From assembly GCF_000350225.1 (NCBI RefSeq), contig NW_005179382.1, positions 62,001 to 126,000 on the forward strand: a stretch of 64,000 nucleotides of DNA, written 5' to 3'. Below are positions 11,615 to 21,519 of the stretch, piece by piece. Position 1 is the stretch's first letter, and every line of letters starts with the position of its first letter. The notes under the pieces are model-generated. The model was given only the letters and a program-made list of their open reading frames with translations, was not told the DNA's origin and made no database searches. The stretch is from Chondrus crispus. Lineage: Eukaryota > Rhodophyta > Florideophyceae > Gigartinales > Gigartinaceae. The position numbers and the translations under genes are program-made.

Positions 11615-13843
11615 TCAAGACCGAACGTCCGCATTCAGGTCCGAAATGAGGTCCCTACCGGTGCGCACTCGAAGTCGTTTCACGTAGCGAGACACGAGCT
11701 CTTCTGGGACGTGAGTCTGCGCGGTCCAGGTGGGCGTGTCGTAATCCGCCCACTTGATGAGGAACTCCGGAGTTTCATCCTCCATGACCCGGTGCTTGAG
11801 CAGCCGTTCTACTGCGAACTGCGTCCCCTCCCTGACCTTGACGGCAAGGTCACTGGGTGTAGTCGTGCTCGCCCGAGGCTCGTTCGCCGGTGGGGGTGAG
11901 TACACGCAGCGGTCTGCGGAGACGCGCTCGGTCACACCATCGCGGTCGATCGTGATGGTGCGTTTGTCATTCGCGAGCACTCGGTACGGTCCGACTGCCG
12001 GTGATGCAAGTTTGTTCGACGTCTTCTCCCCATCGGAGGGGTTCAGGTACACGTAATTCCCGGGCTTAAGACGTGCGTTAATTCTTCGAACGCGCTTGTC
12101 GAAGTCGCGTTTGTATCGTGCTTGGGTCCGACGCAAGCTTCCGTAGGCTTTTTGTATCGTATCGTCCAGCATTTTTAGGAACTCTGCTCGCTGATTCCCC
12201 CTGTTGGCAGGGGGCACGCCATCATCGACTCTTCGAAGGGAGAACTCTGGCGGTGGCCTGCTGAGCACGAGCTCAAACGGCGTGGTGCGTGTGGTGCGAT
12301 GTACGTGGGAGTTGTACGCATACGTAAGCGGCCCCACGTATACATCCCAGTCGTCTTGGTGCTCGCCTACGTAGTTGCGCAGCATTGACGCGATCGTCCG
12401 GTTGTATCGCTCGACTTGTCTGTTCGTCTGCGGATGGTATGCCGACGTATATAGGTTCGTAATCCCGAGAACTCGGCACGTGCTGTGGAAGAACTTGGCG
12501 TTGAACTGCGGTCCGTTATCCGACAGTAACGTGCGCGGGACGCCGTACTTAAATACCCAGGCGTCGCAGAACGCGACTGCGACGGCGTATGCGGTAATCG
12601 TACGTAGCTCGACGACCTGCATAAGCTTAGTGAAGCTGTCGGTAATTACGAGCAGGAACCTTTTTGCTGCCTTCGTCTTGGGGAGCGGACCCAGAATGTC
12701 GATAGCCAGGCTCTCGAGCGGCCGAGTTGCCGGGAACAACCTCAAACGGTTGAGGTGTTTCCGCAACTTAACCCGGTTCATCGCGCACGTCCGACACCCC
12801 CGGACCGTAGCGGCGACATCTGCGGCGAGATGGGGCCAGTAGTACTCGCGACGTAGCGCGTAGTACATACGGTTCTGGCCCGGGTGTCCCGCGATGGCCG
12901 GGTTGTGGCACAGGCGAAGGAGCCTGGCGCGGAGCGTCCGAGGTACCACCACCTGTACGATATCAGGGTCGAAGGGGTGTCTCCGCTTGAGCACCCCCTG
13001 GTGGTCCTCGAAGAACGCGGAGTCCCGGGACTCTGACTGTCGTGCCGAAACGGTTTGGCAGAAGTCATCCACGCGTTGCTCCTCAGCGATCTCCTCAAAC
13101 GTAAGAGGGGCCGGTAGGTCGTCCTGCGGAGGAGCGACCGTGGAGGTGGGCGCCCAGACTTCGGGTTCTTCGGCACGTTCGAGATCAACGGCGTCGAACT
13201 CGTCGTTCTCCTCCCAGAACGGACTGGGTCCTTGGAGAACGGGGGCTTCGTCGTCGCCCCTTGGTTCGTCGCGCGCTCGGACGCGCGACCTTCTTCGTGG
13301 CCCAGCTTGGCTTCGCGTCGTCGTGAAGACGTGTTCGACCTCGTGGTCGCAATTTTCGGAACAGACGTGGTCCGCGAGCTCGTTCGATACGTCTCGAACG
13401 GTCGTACCCGCGTCGAAGGTGGGGATGTCGTCATCCACTTCGATGGCCGGGCGGGGGTCGCCAGCGACTCTTGGCGACACGAGGCGTGACAAGGCGTCCG
13501 GTACTTGGTGCACGCGCCCGGGGCGGTACTGGATGGTGAAATCGTATTCAGCCAGACGTAGCCGCCACCGGGTGAGCCTTCCGGAACTCTCCGTGAGGGA
13601 CATGAGCCACCTCAGCGCGTCGTGATTCGTCCGGACGGTGAACTTCGTGCCTTCAACGTACGGCCGTAGTGTGCGGACGGCCCACACTACGGCGAAGCAC
13701 TCGCGTTCCGTGGCGCTGTAGTTGCGCTCGCTGTCGTTCAGCGAGTAGCACCAATAGCCTACGGGGCGCCAATCGTTTGGCTGGTCGTGCTCTTGGAGCA
13801 ACGTGCAGCCCAACTGGTAGGCGCTCGCATCCGTGTCGATCAT
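11615..13843 (-). CDS. pol: E2 pol, C-terminal half: RNase H, integrase, chromodomain
   Basis: Same frame as the upstream pol half (13856-16195) and separated from it only by a TAG at 13856-13858. Starts at MIDTDASAYQLG, the first RNase H motif. The integrase has GHPG and CRTCAMNRV of the zinc finger, AIDILGPL, LLSDNGPQF and QVERYNRT for D,D,E, and a GPY/F module (VGPYRVLAND). The C-terminal part EFLIKWADYDTPTWTAQ matches the core of a chromodomain, placing E2 near the chromoviruses, which use this domain to choose chromatin targets (family knowledge). The Met start here is just the first ATG after the stop; without readthrough this half would not be made as part of pol. Confidence 0.85.
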   Translation of the reverse strand: MIDTDASAYQLGCTLLQEHDQPNDWRPVGYWCYSLNDSERNYSATERECFAVVWAVRTLRPYVEGTKFTVRTNHDALRWLMSLTESSGRLTRWRLRLAEYDFTIQYRPGRVHQVPDALSRLVSPRVAGDPRPAIEVDDDIPTFDAGTTVRDVSNELADHVCSENCDHEVEHVFTTTRSQAGPRRRSRVRARDEPRGDDEAPVLQGPSPFWEENDEFDAVDLERAEEPEVWAPTSTVAPPQDDLPAPLTFEEIAEEQRVDDFCQTVSARQSESRDSAFFEDHQGVLKRRHPFDPDIVQVVVPRTLRARLLRLCHNPAIAGHPGQNRMYYALRREYYWPHLAADVAATVRGCRTCAMNRVKLRKHLNRLRLFPATRPLESLAIDILGPLPKTKAAKRFLLVITDSFTKLMQVVELRTITAYAVAVAFCDAWVFKYGVPRTLLSDNGPQFNAKFFHSTCRVLGITNLYTSAYHPQTNRQVERYNRTIASMLRNYVGEHQDDWDVYVGPLTYAYNSHVHRTTRTTPFELVLSRPPPEFSLRRVDDGVPPANRGNQRAEFLKMLDDTIQKAYGSLRRTQARYKRDFDKRVRRINARLKPGNYVYLNPSDGEKTSNKLASPAVGPYRVLANDKRTITIDRDGVTERVSADRCVYSPPPANEPRASTTTPSDLAVKVREGTQFAVERLLKHRVMEDETPEFLIKWADYDTPTWTAQTHVPEELVSRYVKRLRVRTGRDLISDLNADVRS

Positions 13844-13855
13844 GTACGGACGGCC

Positions 13856-16195
13856 CTACCGCAGAAGGGCGAGGATCGGCGGAGTGATCATGGACTTCTT
13901 GAGGTTCTCGAACGCCTCCCGTTGCGCCTCCGTAGGGTTGTAGAAGTCAGGATCCGAATCCTTACGCGTCATGTCGGTCAGAGGACGGGCTATCTTCGCG
14001 AACCCCTTAACGAATCGGCGGTATACGTTGCACGCCCCGAGGAACGAGCGCCCTTGCGTCAGCGTCCTCGGGAATGTGAAGGTCTTGAAGGCGTCGGCCG
14101 CCGTATCGGCTACACTTAACTTACCTGGGGAAATGACGTGCCCCAGGTAGTGTACCTTCGGTTGAAAGAAGCTACACTTCTTGAGCTTGAGGGAGATTCC
14201 GGCACTCCGCAGCAAGCTCAAGACAATGTCGAGATGCTTCGCGTGTTCTCCGTGCGTACGTGAGAACACGATGACATCATCCAGGTACACGAGGCATATT
14301 TGCCAACGTACGCCAGATAGGATGATGTCGAGTGCGCGTTGGAAGGTGGCCGGTGCCCCTTTTAGTCCGAACGGCATGCGCAAGTGGCGAAACGTGCCCA
14401 TGTGCGTAGTAAACGTGGTCTTATCCCGGTCTTCCGGAGCGACCGGGATCTGCCAATAACCGGAATTGCAGTCTAACGTGGTGAAGACAGCTGCGTCTCC
14501 AAGCGAGTCGATGCAGTCGTCCATCCGAGGCAGCGGATACGAATCTGCTGCAGTCTTCGCGTTGAGACGCCGGTAGTCCACGCAGAACCGAAGAGATCCG
14601 TCTTTCTTCGGTACGAGCACCACCGGGGACGCCCACTCGGTGCTCGCGGGTTCGATAACCCCAGCGTTCAACATCTTGTTGACCTCCTTCGCGACCATTT
14701 CGCGCATCGCGGGCCCCTTACGGTAGGGCATCGAAGGTATCGGCTTCGTTCCCGGTTCGAGAGGAATGCGGTGTTCCGTCGCTCGTATAGTTCCGAGCGC
14801 ACCGCTCCATAAGCTCGAGTGCTTACGGAGCATCTCGAGTACGTGGCCACGGAGCTTGTCGTCGTCGATGTATGACAAGTCGATTTCTTTTTCCCAATCC
14901 ATCGGTGGATTTTCGGGATCCTTCTTCTGCGGGGGTACAGCACTCCCCGCCGTCGGTTGGTCTTGAGGTGGCCGTTCGTTCGTGACCACCCCTTTCTTCA
15001 CGACGGTCGTCCGCTCGTCGGAGCTTGGTCGTCCAGCTCCGGCCTTCCCGACTTGATCGGTCAAGTCGGTCAGGTGTAGCGCGTGTGCGATCTCTTCGGC
15101 AACCCTCCGTTCGGGCGTGAGGATCGCAAGGGGGTTGCGCTTCGCGTATCCCACGACGGTGTGCTTCGGAAGCCGCCTCTCCCGTCGCGAAAAGTTCGCG
15201 ACGATGACGTCGAAGGTCTGATTCGGCAGAACCTCGGCGACGCCATTCGTCAACCTCACTCCATGTCGGTATTGGAATGAGGGCTTTGGTTCCAGGAACA
15301 CGAGGCCCCTCCCCGCGGTGGTGACGCGCACTCGGGCTTGCGACATCGCGGGGATGGTAACCCAGCGGGCGATTCGGATCGCCTGCGGGGCCTCATCCCG
15401 TACATCCGGCCGGCTCGTTTGGCGTCCGTCTCGCTTTGTAGGGGGAGTCGGCTCCCCCTTTCCGTCGACGATGGCTACGGAGCCACCGCGTCGAAGTTCG
15501 AGCTTCTGTCCGTCGATGTCGATGCTACGTACGTGGGCATCGATGAACGCGGTGCCGAGAAGAACGGGAACGGCAAGCTGTTCCGCCACCACGAACGGTA
15601 TACGGAACGTCGTGTTCCGCAAACGGACTGCAAGGCGGACGACCGCCGTAAGTCGAAGCGGGTTACTGTTCGCGCCAGCCAGTCGTGGTAATGGCGCGTC
15701 CCGTATTACGAAGCGGGTCCAGTCGGGAGGGAGGTCGGCCTTCCTCACTAAGTTGTAGCCCGAACACGTATCGACGGCGATCGTGTGGGGCTTGAACGCG
15801 GTACCTTCGGTGGCCACGGAGCCAAGGACGTTATATATCTTGGACGTCATGAGGCATACAATGCCGTCGACCCTCCTAGGCGCGACCCGCTCGGCGAGAT
15901 CGTTCCGCCGAGGTCGTCGCCTTCGGGTCTGGCCCCTCCTGCGTTTCCTTCTGCCCGAGTCGTGGGGCGTCTGCGTCTCAGTGATGCCCCCTCGGGTGCT
16001 TGAGTCCGTACGTGGCGGACATTTCGTCGGCTCCCTTGGCCTCACAGGAGTCTGGAGGTCGACCGATTCTTTTCGGTCGTTGGTACTCCCGTCCTTTTCA
16101 TTACCCATCACCGGGACTACGGGCGTCCCGGTGCTGTCCTCTTCTAACATCGGGCTTACGGAGGCCTCGACGTTCGCTCCCCCCTGTATCGGCAT
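13856..16195 (-). CDS. pol: E2 pol, N-terminal half: protease and reverse transcriptase, premature stop
   Basis: 779-aa frame. About residues 135-235 are a retropepsin-like domain whose active site reads AVDTCSGYNLVR: the usual DTG is DTC (E1 has LDTGAGRNLVR at the same place). The RT follows: STEWASPVVLVPKKDGS, FCVDYRRLNA, then CLVYLDDVIVFSR and the thumb/connection GHVISPGKL. The frame is open upstream to 16351, does not overlap gag, and the first Met is 16195, so E1-style frameshift fusion is not evident here. It ends at TAG (13856) between PPILALLR and GRPYMIDTDAS, exactly where RNase H should begin. Protease change plus stop suggest decay; stop readthrough is possible but unsupported. 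Confidence 0.85.
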   Translation of the reverse strand: MPIQGGANVEASVSPMLEEDSTGTPVVPVMGNEKDGSTNDRKESVDLQTPVRPREPTKCPPRTDSSTRGGITETQTPHDSGRRKRRRGQTRRRRPRRNDLAERVAPRRVDGIVCLMTSKIYNVLGSVATEGTAFKPHTIAVDTCSGYNLVRKADLPPDWTRFVIRDAPLPRLAGANSNPLRLTAVVRLAVRLRNTTFRIPFVVAEQLAVPVLLGTAFIDAHVRSIDIDGQKLELRRGGSVAIVDGKGEPTPPTKRDGRQTSRPDVRDEAPQAIRIARWVTIPAMSQARVRVTTAGRGLVFLEPKPSFQYRHGVRLTNGVAEVLPNQTFDVIVANFSRRERRLPKHTVVGYAKRNPLAILTPERRVAEEIAHALHLTDLTDQVGKAGAGRPSSDERTTVVKKGVVTNERPPQDQPTAGSAVPPQKKDPENPPMDWEKEIDLSYIDDDKLRGHVLEMLRKHSSLWSGALGTIRATEHRIPLEPGTKPIPSMPYRKGPAMREMVAKEVNKMLNAGVIEPASTEWASPVVLVPKKDGSLRFCVDYRRLNAKTAADSYPLPRMDDCIDSLGDAAVFTTLDCNSGYWQIPVAPEDRDKTTFTTHMGTFRHLRMPFGLKGAPATFQRALDIILSGVRWQICLVYLDDVIVFSRTHGEHAKHLDIVLSLLRSAGISLKLKKCSFFQPKVHYLGHVISPGKLSVADTAADAFKTFTFPRTLTQGRSFLGACNVYRRFVKGFAKIARPLTDMTRKDSDPDFYNPTEAQREAFENLKKSMITPPILALLR

Positions 16196-16577
16196 TGCAG
16201 GGGCTACCGTGCTCGCTTCCGGTGGCGAGGGGTGTATTATCGGACAATACCCCCCGTGACCTAGGCGAGCACGTGGGGACCGGTCGAGTTCGTGGGGACA
16301 AGACGGCTCACCCGACCGCGTGGACGTAACCGTCTTTACCCTTTTTTCGAACTACCGGTGCTATTGGAGCTACCTTCCTGGCTATCGGCGGCCAGGTCTT
16401 CTTCCGCTCCTCGGCCCCGTGGGCCGGGACGTCTCACTCACTGCGGCACCACGTTATCGGCGAAGTATTCGGGTACTTCTTGACCTTGACCTGCGACGTT
16501 GGGACGTCGCAGGATATGGGGGACAGGGAGAACCGGTTCTCCTTGGTGACCCTCCTCGGGTAGGGGATGCGGACCCT

Positions 16578-18904
16578 CTACCCAATCTTGCAAGTACATG
16601 ATCGCATTCTGTACCTGTTGAGGTAACCGAGAACGGTCCCGGTCACCTCCCCTTCCTTGACGGGGATACCTTGTGTCTGCCTGGCGGTAATCGGGTCGAT
16701 CACGACGATCGAGTTCGTTACGGCGATACCCACCTCCACGTGGGGCGAAGCGTGCGCCCCCACCCGAACGATTCGGGAAACCTTGACGCGGGGACGGCCC
16801 TCGCCGACCGACTGCCGGAGGAGGTTACGCGCACCGGGGCGCGTCTCCATCTGGTATCGGTAGTTCCTGTACGCCGTGAACATACGTTGTTCCGGCGACA
16901 GGAACGGGCAGGCGTACATGGCGTGCCCGTACGTACGGCACAGCCAGCACACGTACGCGCTGCCATCCGTTGAGGCAAAGGTCGCCGCGTGACGCGCCTC
17001 CTCATCGGTGAGGAGTGGTACGCGAGGGGCTTCGGCTCCTGCATCTCGATTCGAGATGTCGAGCTCTGCGACCCGGGGGTCCGTACCCCTTGCCACTCTT
17101 GGAGTGTGCCCGAAGGCGGTCGCGTAACTGGATGTCGTTCTGGTCGACATCGGCGTGGGAGGTCGTCCTCCCACGGGCCCTGTTCCTTGCGTAATGAGGA
17201 CAGGGTCAGCCTGCCACTCATCCTCCCCGACATGGAGGGTAGAAGCGGGCGAACTGTTGCGGCGGACTTCGTAGTCCTGCCAGCCTTCCCTGCCGGTTTC
17301 GGGTCCGGCAGAGGTAACCCGCGCCGGGCGCGGTACGTAGTCCCTTCCGCCGTGGCGATGCGGCGGATAGTCGGTAGATCGGTCTTCTGGCTGCTTGGCA
17401 GCGGCTGAACAGTCTCGGAAACTGCGGCACGGGTCGCAGGTGCGAGTTCCCGCACGAAGTAGTGCGCGAGGGATTGTTTGGAGAACACTGCCGTGCACCG
17501 AAACGCGGCAGTTTCTAACCGGTCCTCAAAAGTGCTCTCCGTTTCGTGGGGTTTCTGTCGCGCCGTAGCGACAGCGTCGTACGCTTCACCTAACACGTCG
17601 TCCGTGAGGTAGCGTTTCAAGAGTTGATTTACGAGCCCAGGCCAGCTCACGTCGTCGTGGAGCTGGCCGGCGCGGAGGCTACGCATCGTATAACTCGTAT
17701 ACAGGCGCTCCGCGTCGCGCTCTAAGAAGTGCGCGAGAACTCGTACCGCAACACCTTCCGTCAGGTGTTGCGAGTTGAAGGTTATCCGGATATCCTTCAA
17801 GAACGGCAGCAGCTGGATTGGGTCCGTACCGTCGAAGCTACGCATCGTGGGACGGATCCCACGACAGCGTTGTACGTACTTCGCGATCCGTCCGGCATCA
17901 CCCGAGGTAACGATCCTCGAGGTGTTATCCAAGCGGTACATACGATAGTCAGCGACGGCGCTGAACTCTTGGATCATCGTATGTACCGGCTCGAGTCCGG
18001 GTTCAGCGGGACCCAGCGTGCCGAACGGGGTAACGGGTAACGTACGGACGTCTATCGGACCGGGTCGCGCGGTGTGGTCCACCAACGGGTAGCCGCCCCA
18101 GCGGGGATCGACCGAGAACATGGGTTCTCCGGATCCGCGAGCGGCTACTCCACGATCCGGGTCGTTACGATACGACGCCCGTCCCGTCTGCCACATGTTT
18201 CCGGGGGCATGTGGCAGAGCTTGGGATTCGGACGCGACGTTGGCGTCCGTCGGAGATCGTCTTTCTCCTGCGTCCCGACTGGGATCGGCCACAGTTGGGC
18301 GCCATCCTTGCCGGGCGGCAGCGTCCGGAGGTACAGCACCACCGGTCCCTCTCGTGGGGGCACCGGGCAGCCTTGCGGCCATGGTACGTTCCAGGTCACG
18401 GGCACGCTGCCGCGTGGACTCTAGCTCAGCGGTGAGGTGCGCGAAGGCGCCAAGTTGCTCCGCCGAGGGGGGTTGACGAGCGTCAAGACGTCTCGTCGAG
18501 GTCGGCCTCGCGGGACGACCTTCCCCATACGTAGCGTGGTTCTCGGGACGCGAGTCTTCGACGAGCACCAGTCGCGATTGCAACTGGTCCACCAGTGCTC
18601 GGAGATTCTCCAGCGACTGGGTGACGCGGTCGAACCTCCCCTCGCGGATGGATCGGAGCTCGTCCATGCAGCGCGAATAGACGGCGTCTGTAACGTCGAT
18701 ACGGAGGGAAGTACGGACTTCCTCGATGTAGTCTGCGATGCGGTCGGACATCGCCGCCGCTTGTCCTTCGGGGGACTCGGGCGACGGTTCGCGGTCTCGG
18801 AGACCAGCGTCGCCGTCGCCGAACGGCGGTGATGGGGCGTGCATAGCGGCCGCCCTCGGATCCGCCGGTTCGGAGCGGATCGAGGGGGCGTATTCTTGAC
18901 TCAT
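16578..18904 (-). pseudogene. gag: E2 gag, frameshifted
   Basis: Probable start MSQEYAPS at 18904; an in-frame Met at 18994 lies across the LTR/PBS boundary and is unlikely. The frame reads naturally through a coiled-coil region and a gag/capsid-like region (around 17500-17900, e.g. LKRYLTDDVLGEAYDAV) to about 17260. There the sensible reading moves by one base into the frame ending at 16578. The second part holds an intact CCHC zinc knuckle, CWLCRTYGHAMYAC (near 16910-16960). Both frames stay open across the crossover (16718-17498), so the exact break is uncertain. A single-base indel is the simplest explanation. Confidence 0.75.
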
Positions 18905-18963
18905 CTCGACGCGTACGGACGCGGAGGAAAAGGAAAGTCTTCTCGGAAGGATCTCGGGGTCTT

Positions 18964-18979
18964 CTAGGTCGGGAGACCA
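18964..18979 (-). other. E2 primer-binding site
   Basis: After the LTR end ...GCTACA and one G comes TGGTCTCCCGACCTAG on the minus strand, identical to the E1 site at 6372-6387. Same primer tRNA inferred; identity not assigned. Confidence 0.7.
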
Positions 18980-18980
18980 C

Positions 18981-19599
18981 TGTAGCATAAACACCCCTAA
19001 ACGGATAGGGGTGTGTGCTTAGTCCTAGAAGACCCGTACGTACGAGAAGACGGGGGAAGTCAGACCAGCTAACGAAACCGGAGCACGGGCCCGGGTAGCG
19101 TGGTAGAGCGGGATCGGGGGGAGGACGCGCACACGCGCGGGCCGATCTACGCCTCGACGCCCCGGAGCAGCGCTGGGTTACGTTCCAGCGCTGACGGGCG
19201 GAGGTGGATCTAGGCTCGCTCGCGTGCTCGCGCGTCCTCTACCCGCGCTCGGTCTCGCCTTAAGGTAGCTAACGGAAGCTTCCTTAGGATAAGCTGGAAG
19301 TCAGACCTAGGCGGTGGGTCGTGGACAAGTCCGTGCTTGTCCCCCCTTCGCCGCCGGTCCGCTCCGTTATTTAATATACAATTAGTCTATCGTAACTTAG
19401 TACAGTACGTACTGTACTACGCGGTACTACAGTAGTCGGCACTGTCAGCGGACAGGGCTGACTGTATACGCGTCGTACACGTATGGTAGGCGTGGGGGCG
19501 CGTGCGCCCCTACACGTGTGGTACAGGCCCTCTGTAAGGTCCGTACCTTACAGAGCCGGATCCAATTTCTAATCTAATCCTTTTGGTAGTTATACTACA
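18981..19599 (-). repeat. E2 5' LTR, 619 bp
   Basis: Bounded by TGTAGCATA at 18981 and TATACTACA at 19599, an imperfect inverted repeat, with the PBS adjacent at the inner end. A second family member begins at 63744 with TGTAGCATAAACACCCC and matches through AGCTAACGG, AACGGGGAGGACG and CGCCTCGACGCCCCGG. The LTR contains a perfect 22-nt palindrome at 19398-19419 and a palindrome-like GTAAGGTCCGTACCTTAC near 19535. Confidence 0.85.
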
Positions 19600-20566
19600 G
19601 ATGGCATGTGCATTACCTACGTGGACGATGCCCTCCAAGCAGGTACCAAGGAGTATTCATATCTCGCCCACAAGACAGAAGAGAAGTTCAATTGTAAGGG
19701 AAGAGCTTACGATAAGTTCAGTTTCGTCGGAGTACAAGTTGAAAAAAAGGATTCTGATTACATGATCCACCAAACGTCGTACATACGGAAAGATAGAGAG
19801 GCTGCCAAACACGGCCACATACAAGTCATATCGATCATTAAGAGCCAAATTAGCTTGGATTACGTACACTAGACCAGATATTAGTTTCTCTATTGCTCAA
19901 GCCGCCCAGGTTACCGAATCGAAGTATGCCATGGATCCAAAAATTCAAATCCGATACATTAACCGCACCATTAGACGACTCAAGAAAGAGCCATACCTAC
20001 CATTGAGGTATGCCAAACTTGACGATAACAAGTTACACATAAGAGTTTATTCAGATGCTTCGTATGCAAACAACTCTGACGGCTCTTCTCAGCTTGGATA
20101 CATCATATTTCTATGTGATTGCAGCAACCTTTTCCAACCACTCTATTGGTCGTCTCATAAGGCTAAGCGAGTGTTAAGATCAGTTTTAGGCAGCGAAACC
20201 ATGGCCTTTGCTGACTCTTTTGATATGGCCTTCATTCTCAGACATGACATACAAAATATGATGAACATAAAGATACCGATCCTAATGTTTACGGATAGCC
20301 TCTCACTATTTGATGCTATCACAAAGGCATCTACAACGGTTAAAAAAAGACTAACGATTGACCTCGAGGTGGTCAAAAAGGCGTACCAACAAAATGAAAT
20401 GGAACAGATCGGATTCATTCGATCTGAACACAATCTAGCTGACTGCTTGACAAAGGCTAATGGCAACGATTCACTAATCAACACCTTAAAAAGCGCACGA
20501 ATCATGCACCCCGTGGATGAATGGATTGACAGAAGCCACAATGAGGATACGTCGCGTCAGAAGTAG
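19600..20566 (+). pseudogene. pol: Ty1/Copia pol fragment (reverse transcriptase end and RNase H)
   Basis: The open sequence starts directly at the E2 LTR with DGMCITYVDDALQAG, containing the Copia-type YVDD catalytic motif. It continues to TSYIRKDREA, shifts frame near 19845-19865 and resumes as TYTRPDISFSIAQAAQVTES, a conserved Copia motif. The RNase H domain (19931-20566) has VYSDASYANNSDG and LGYIIFLCDCSN, then SVLGSETMAFAD and SEHNLADCLTK. Protease, integrase and most of the RT are absent, cut away by E2. The frame change marks it as decayed. Base composition is markedly more AT-rich than E2. Confidence 0.85.
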
Positions 20567-20572
20567 AAGGAG

Positions 20573-20946
20573 TGTGGGAAATTATGGTATGACGGTGACG
20601 CATACAGGACGAATAAAATGCACCTCAACGCAATTAATGTAGTGCACAACAACGGGAGCATTTTAATAATCTCAGCTGTCAACATGCCGTGCATCCTCTC
20701 CTAAAAATGCTTCGATAGTGCAAAAACATTACGTGAGGAGAGGACAAAGCACCTGGCTGAAGTAGTATAAATAAGGGAAGAGCCGAGGCAGACTAGCTGC
20801 CAAGACAAGCAAAAAACGAAAACGAAACCAGCACAATAAAAAGCGCGATTCCCCTCATTCGCCCGGTTCTGCCGGTTAACCTTTATTGTTCCCCCCTTTT
20901 CTTTTATTTTTTTGCGACAGAAACATGTGATTTTCAGTACTGTACA
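20573..20946 (+). repeat. Probable Copia 3' LTR
   Basis: Begins TGTGGGAAATTATGG right after a purine tract (GTAGAAGGAG) that follows the RNase H stop, and ends TACTGTACA, giving TG...CA ends. An internal TATA box supports it. No second copy is available for comparison, so the right boundary is approximate. Confidence 0.6.
20766..20774 (+). promoter_or_regulatory. TATA box in the Copia LTR
   Basis: TATAAATAA about 195 nt into the LTR, the usual place for a U3 core promoter. Confidence 0.45.
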
Positions 20947-21030
20947 AGTGGGCTCCGTGACGCGCGTTGCGCGCCGCAAGTGGGGAGGAATGCGAAAGGG
21001 GTTGAATGTACAGTAACGGTGTATAGTACT

Positions 21031-21464
21031 TCAAGCTTTATTTTTACCGCTCTTCCGCCCGCTCTTCTTCTCCATCCCCACCGTCGACACAAACATAAAC
21101 GTCATCTCGCCGCGCCCGTCGTGCTCTTCGAACCTCACGCTGCTCGTGTTCATCACTCGCGCATCCCGCTCACTCTTGTCCAGATCCGTCCAGTGCAGCA
21201 CCACCTCCGTGCGTCTGCGCATCTCCTTCTCCACGTCACCCACCACGTACTCCCCGTTCACCACTTCTCTCGTCGACTGCCTTGCCATGGCGAGCCCCTT
21301 CTCGTCCCTGTCCAGGGCCATGTACCGGAAGAACAGCGCGTCGTACGCCATGCGCCGCACCACCTCGCGCATACACACCGCGTGCACCCGGCCCGCGAGT
21401 CCGTCACCGACGCGAAGCCTAACAGCTTCATGACCTTGTACACCTCGTAGGTCACGCGTGTCAC
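21031..21464 (-). pseudogene. Unrecognised protein fragment, frameshifted
   Basis: Two overlapping minus frames join into one natural reading: VTYEVYKVMKLLGFASVTDS (frame ending at 21258) continues as GRVHAVCMREVVRRMAYDAL (frame ending at 21031) and finishes with TFMFVSTVGMEKKSGRKSG. The join needs a one-base shift near 21390. I do not recognise the family. AATAAA occurs across the last codons. A GC-rich repeat array starts immediately upstream, so the true 5' end is missing. Function not assigned. Confidence 0.4.
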
Positions 21465-21519
21465 GTTCTACCTGCTCACCATACCGTCGCCCGTGGCGCT
21501 GCGCGCCCCGCACTACTCT

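Larger units (their letters stand above)
7462..19599 (-). mobile_element. Ty3/Gypsy chromovirus-like element E2 (5' LTR to 3' internal region)
   Basis: Minus-strand order: LTR 18981-19599, PBS, broken gag, pol in two halves separated by a stop, then about 4.1 kb without a 3' LTR up to the E1 LTR at 7461. The missing 3' LTR is most simply explained by E1 having inserted into the E2 interior, with the rest of E2 beyond the left edge. The outer end joins a Copia reverse transcriptase at base 19600, so E2 itself inserted into a Copia element. Several disablements show that this copy is dead. Confidence 0.7.
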
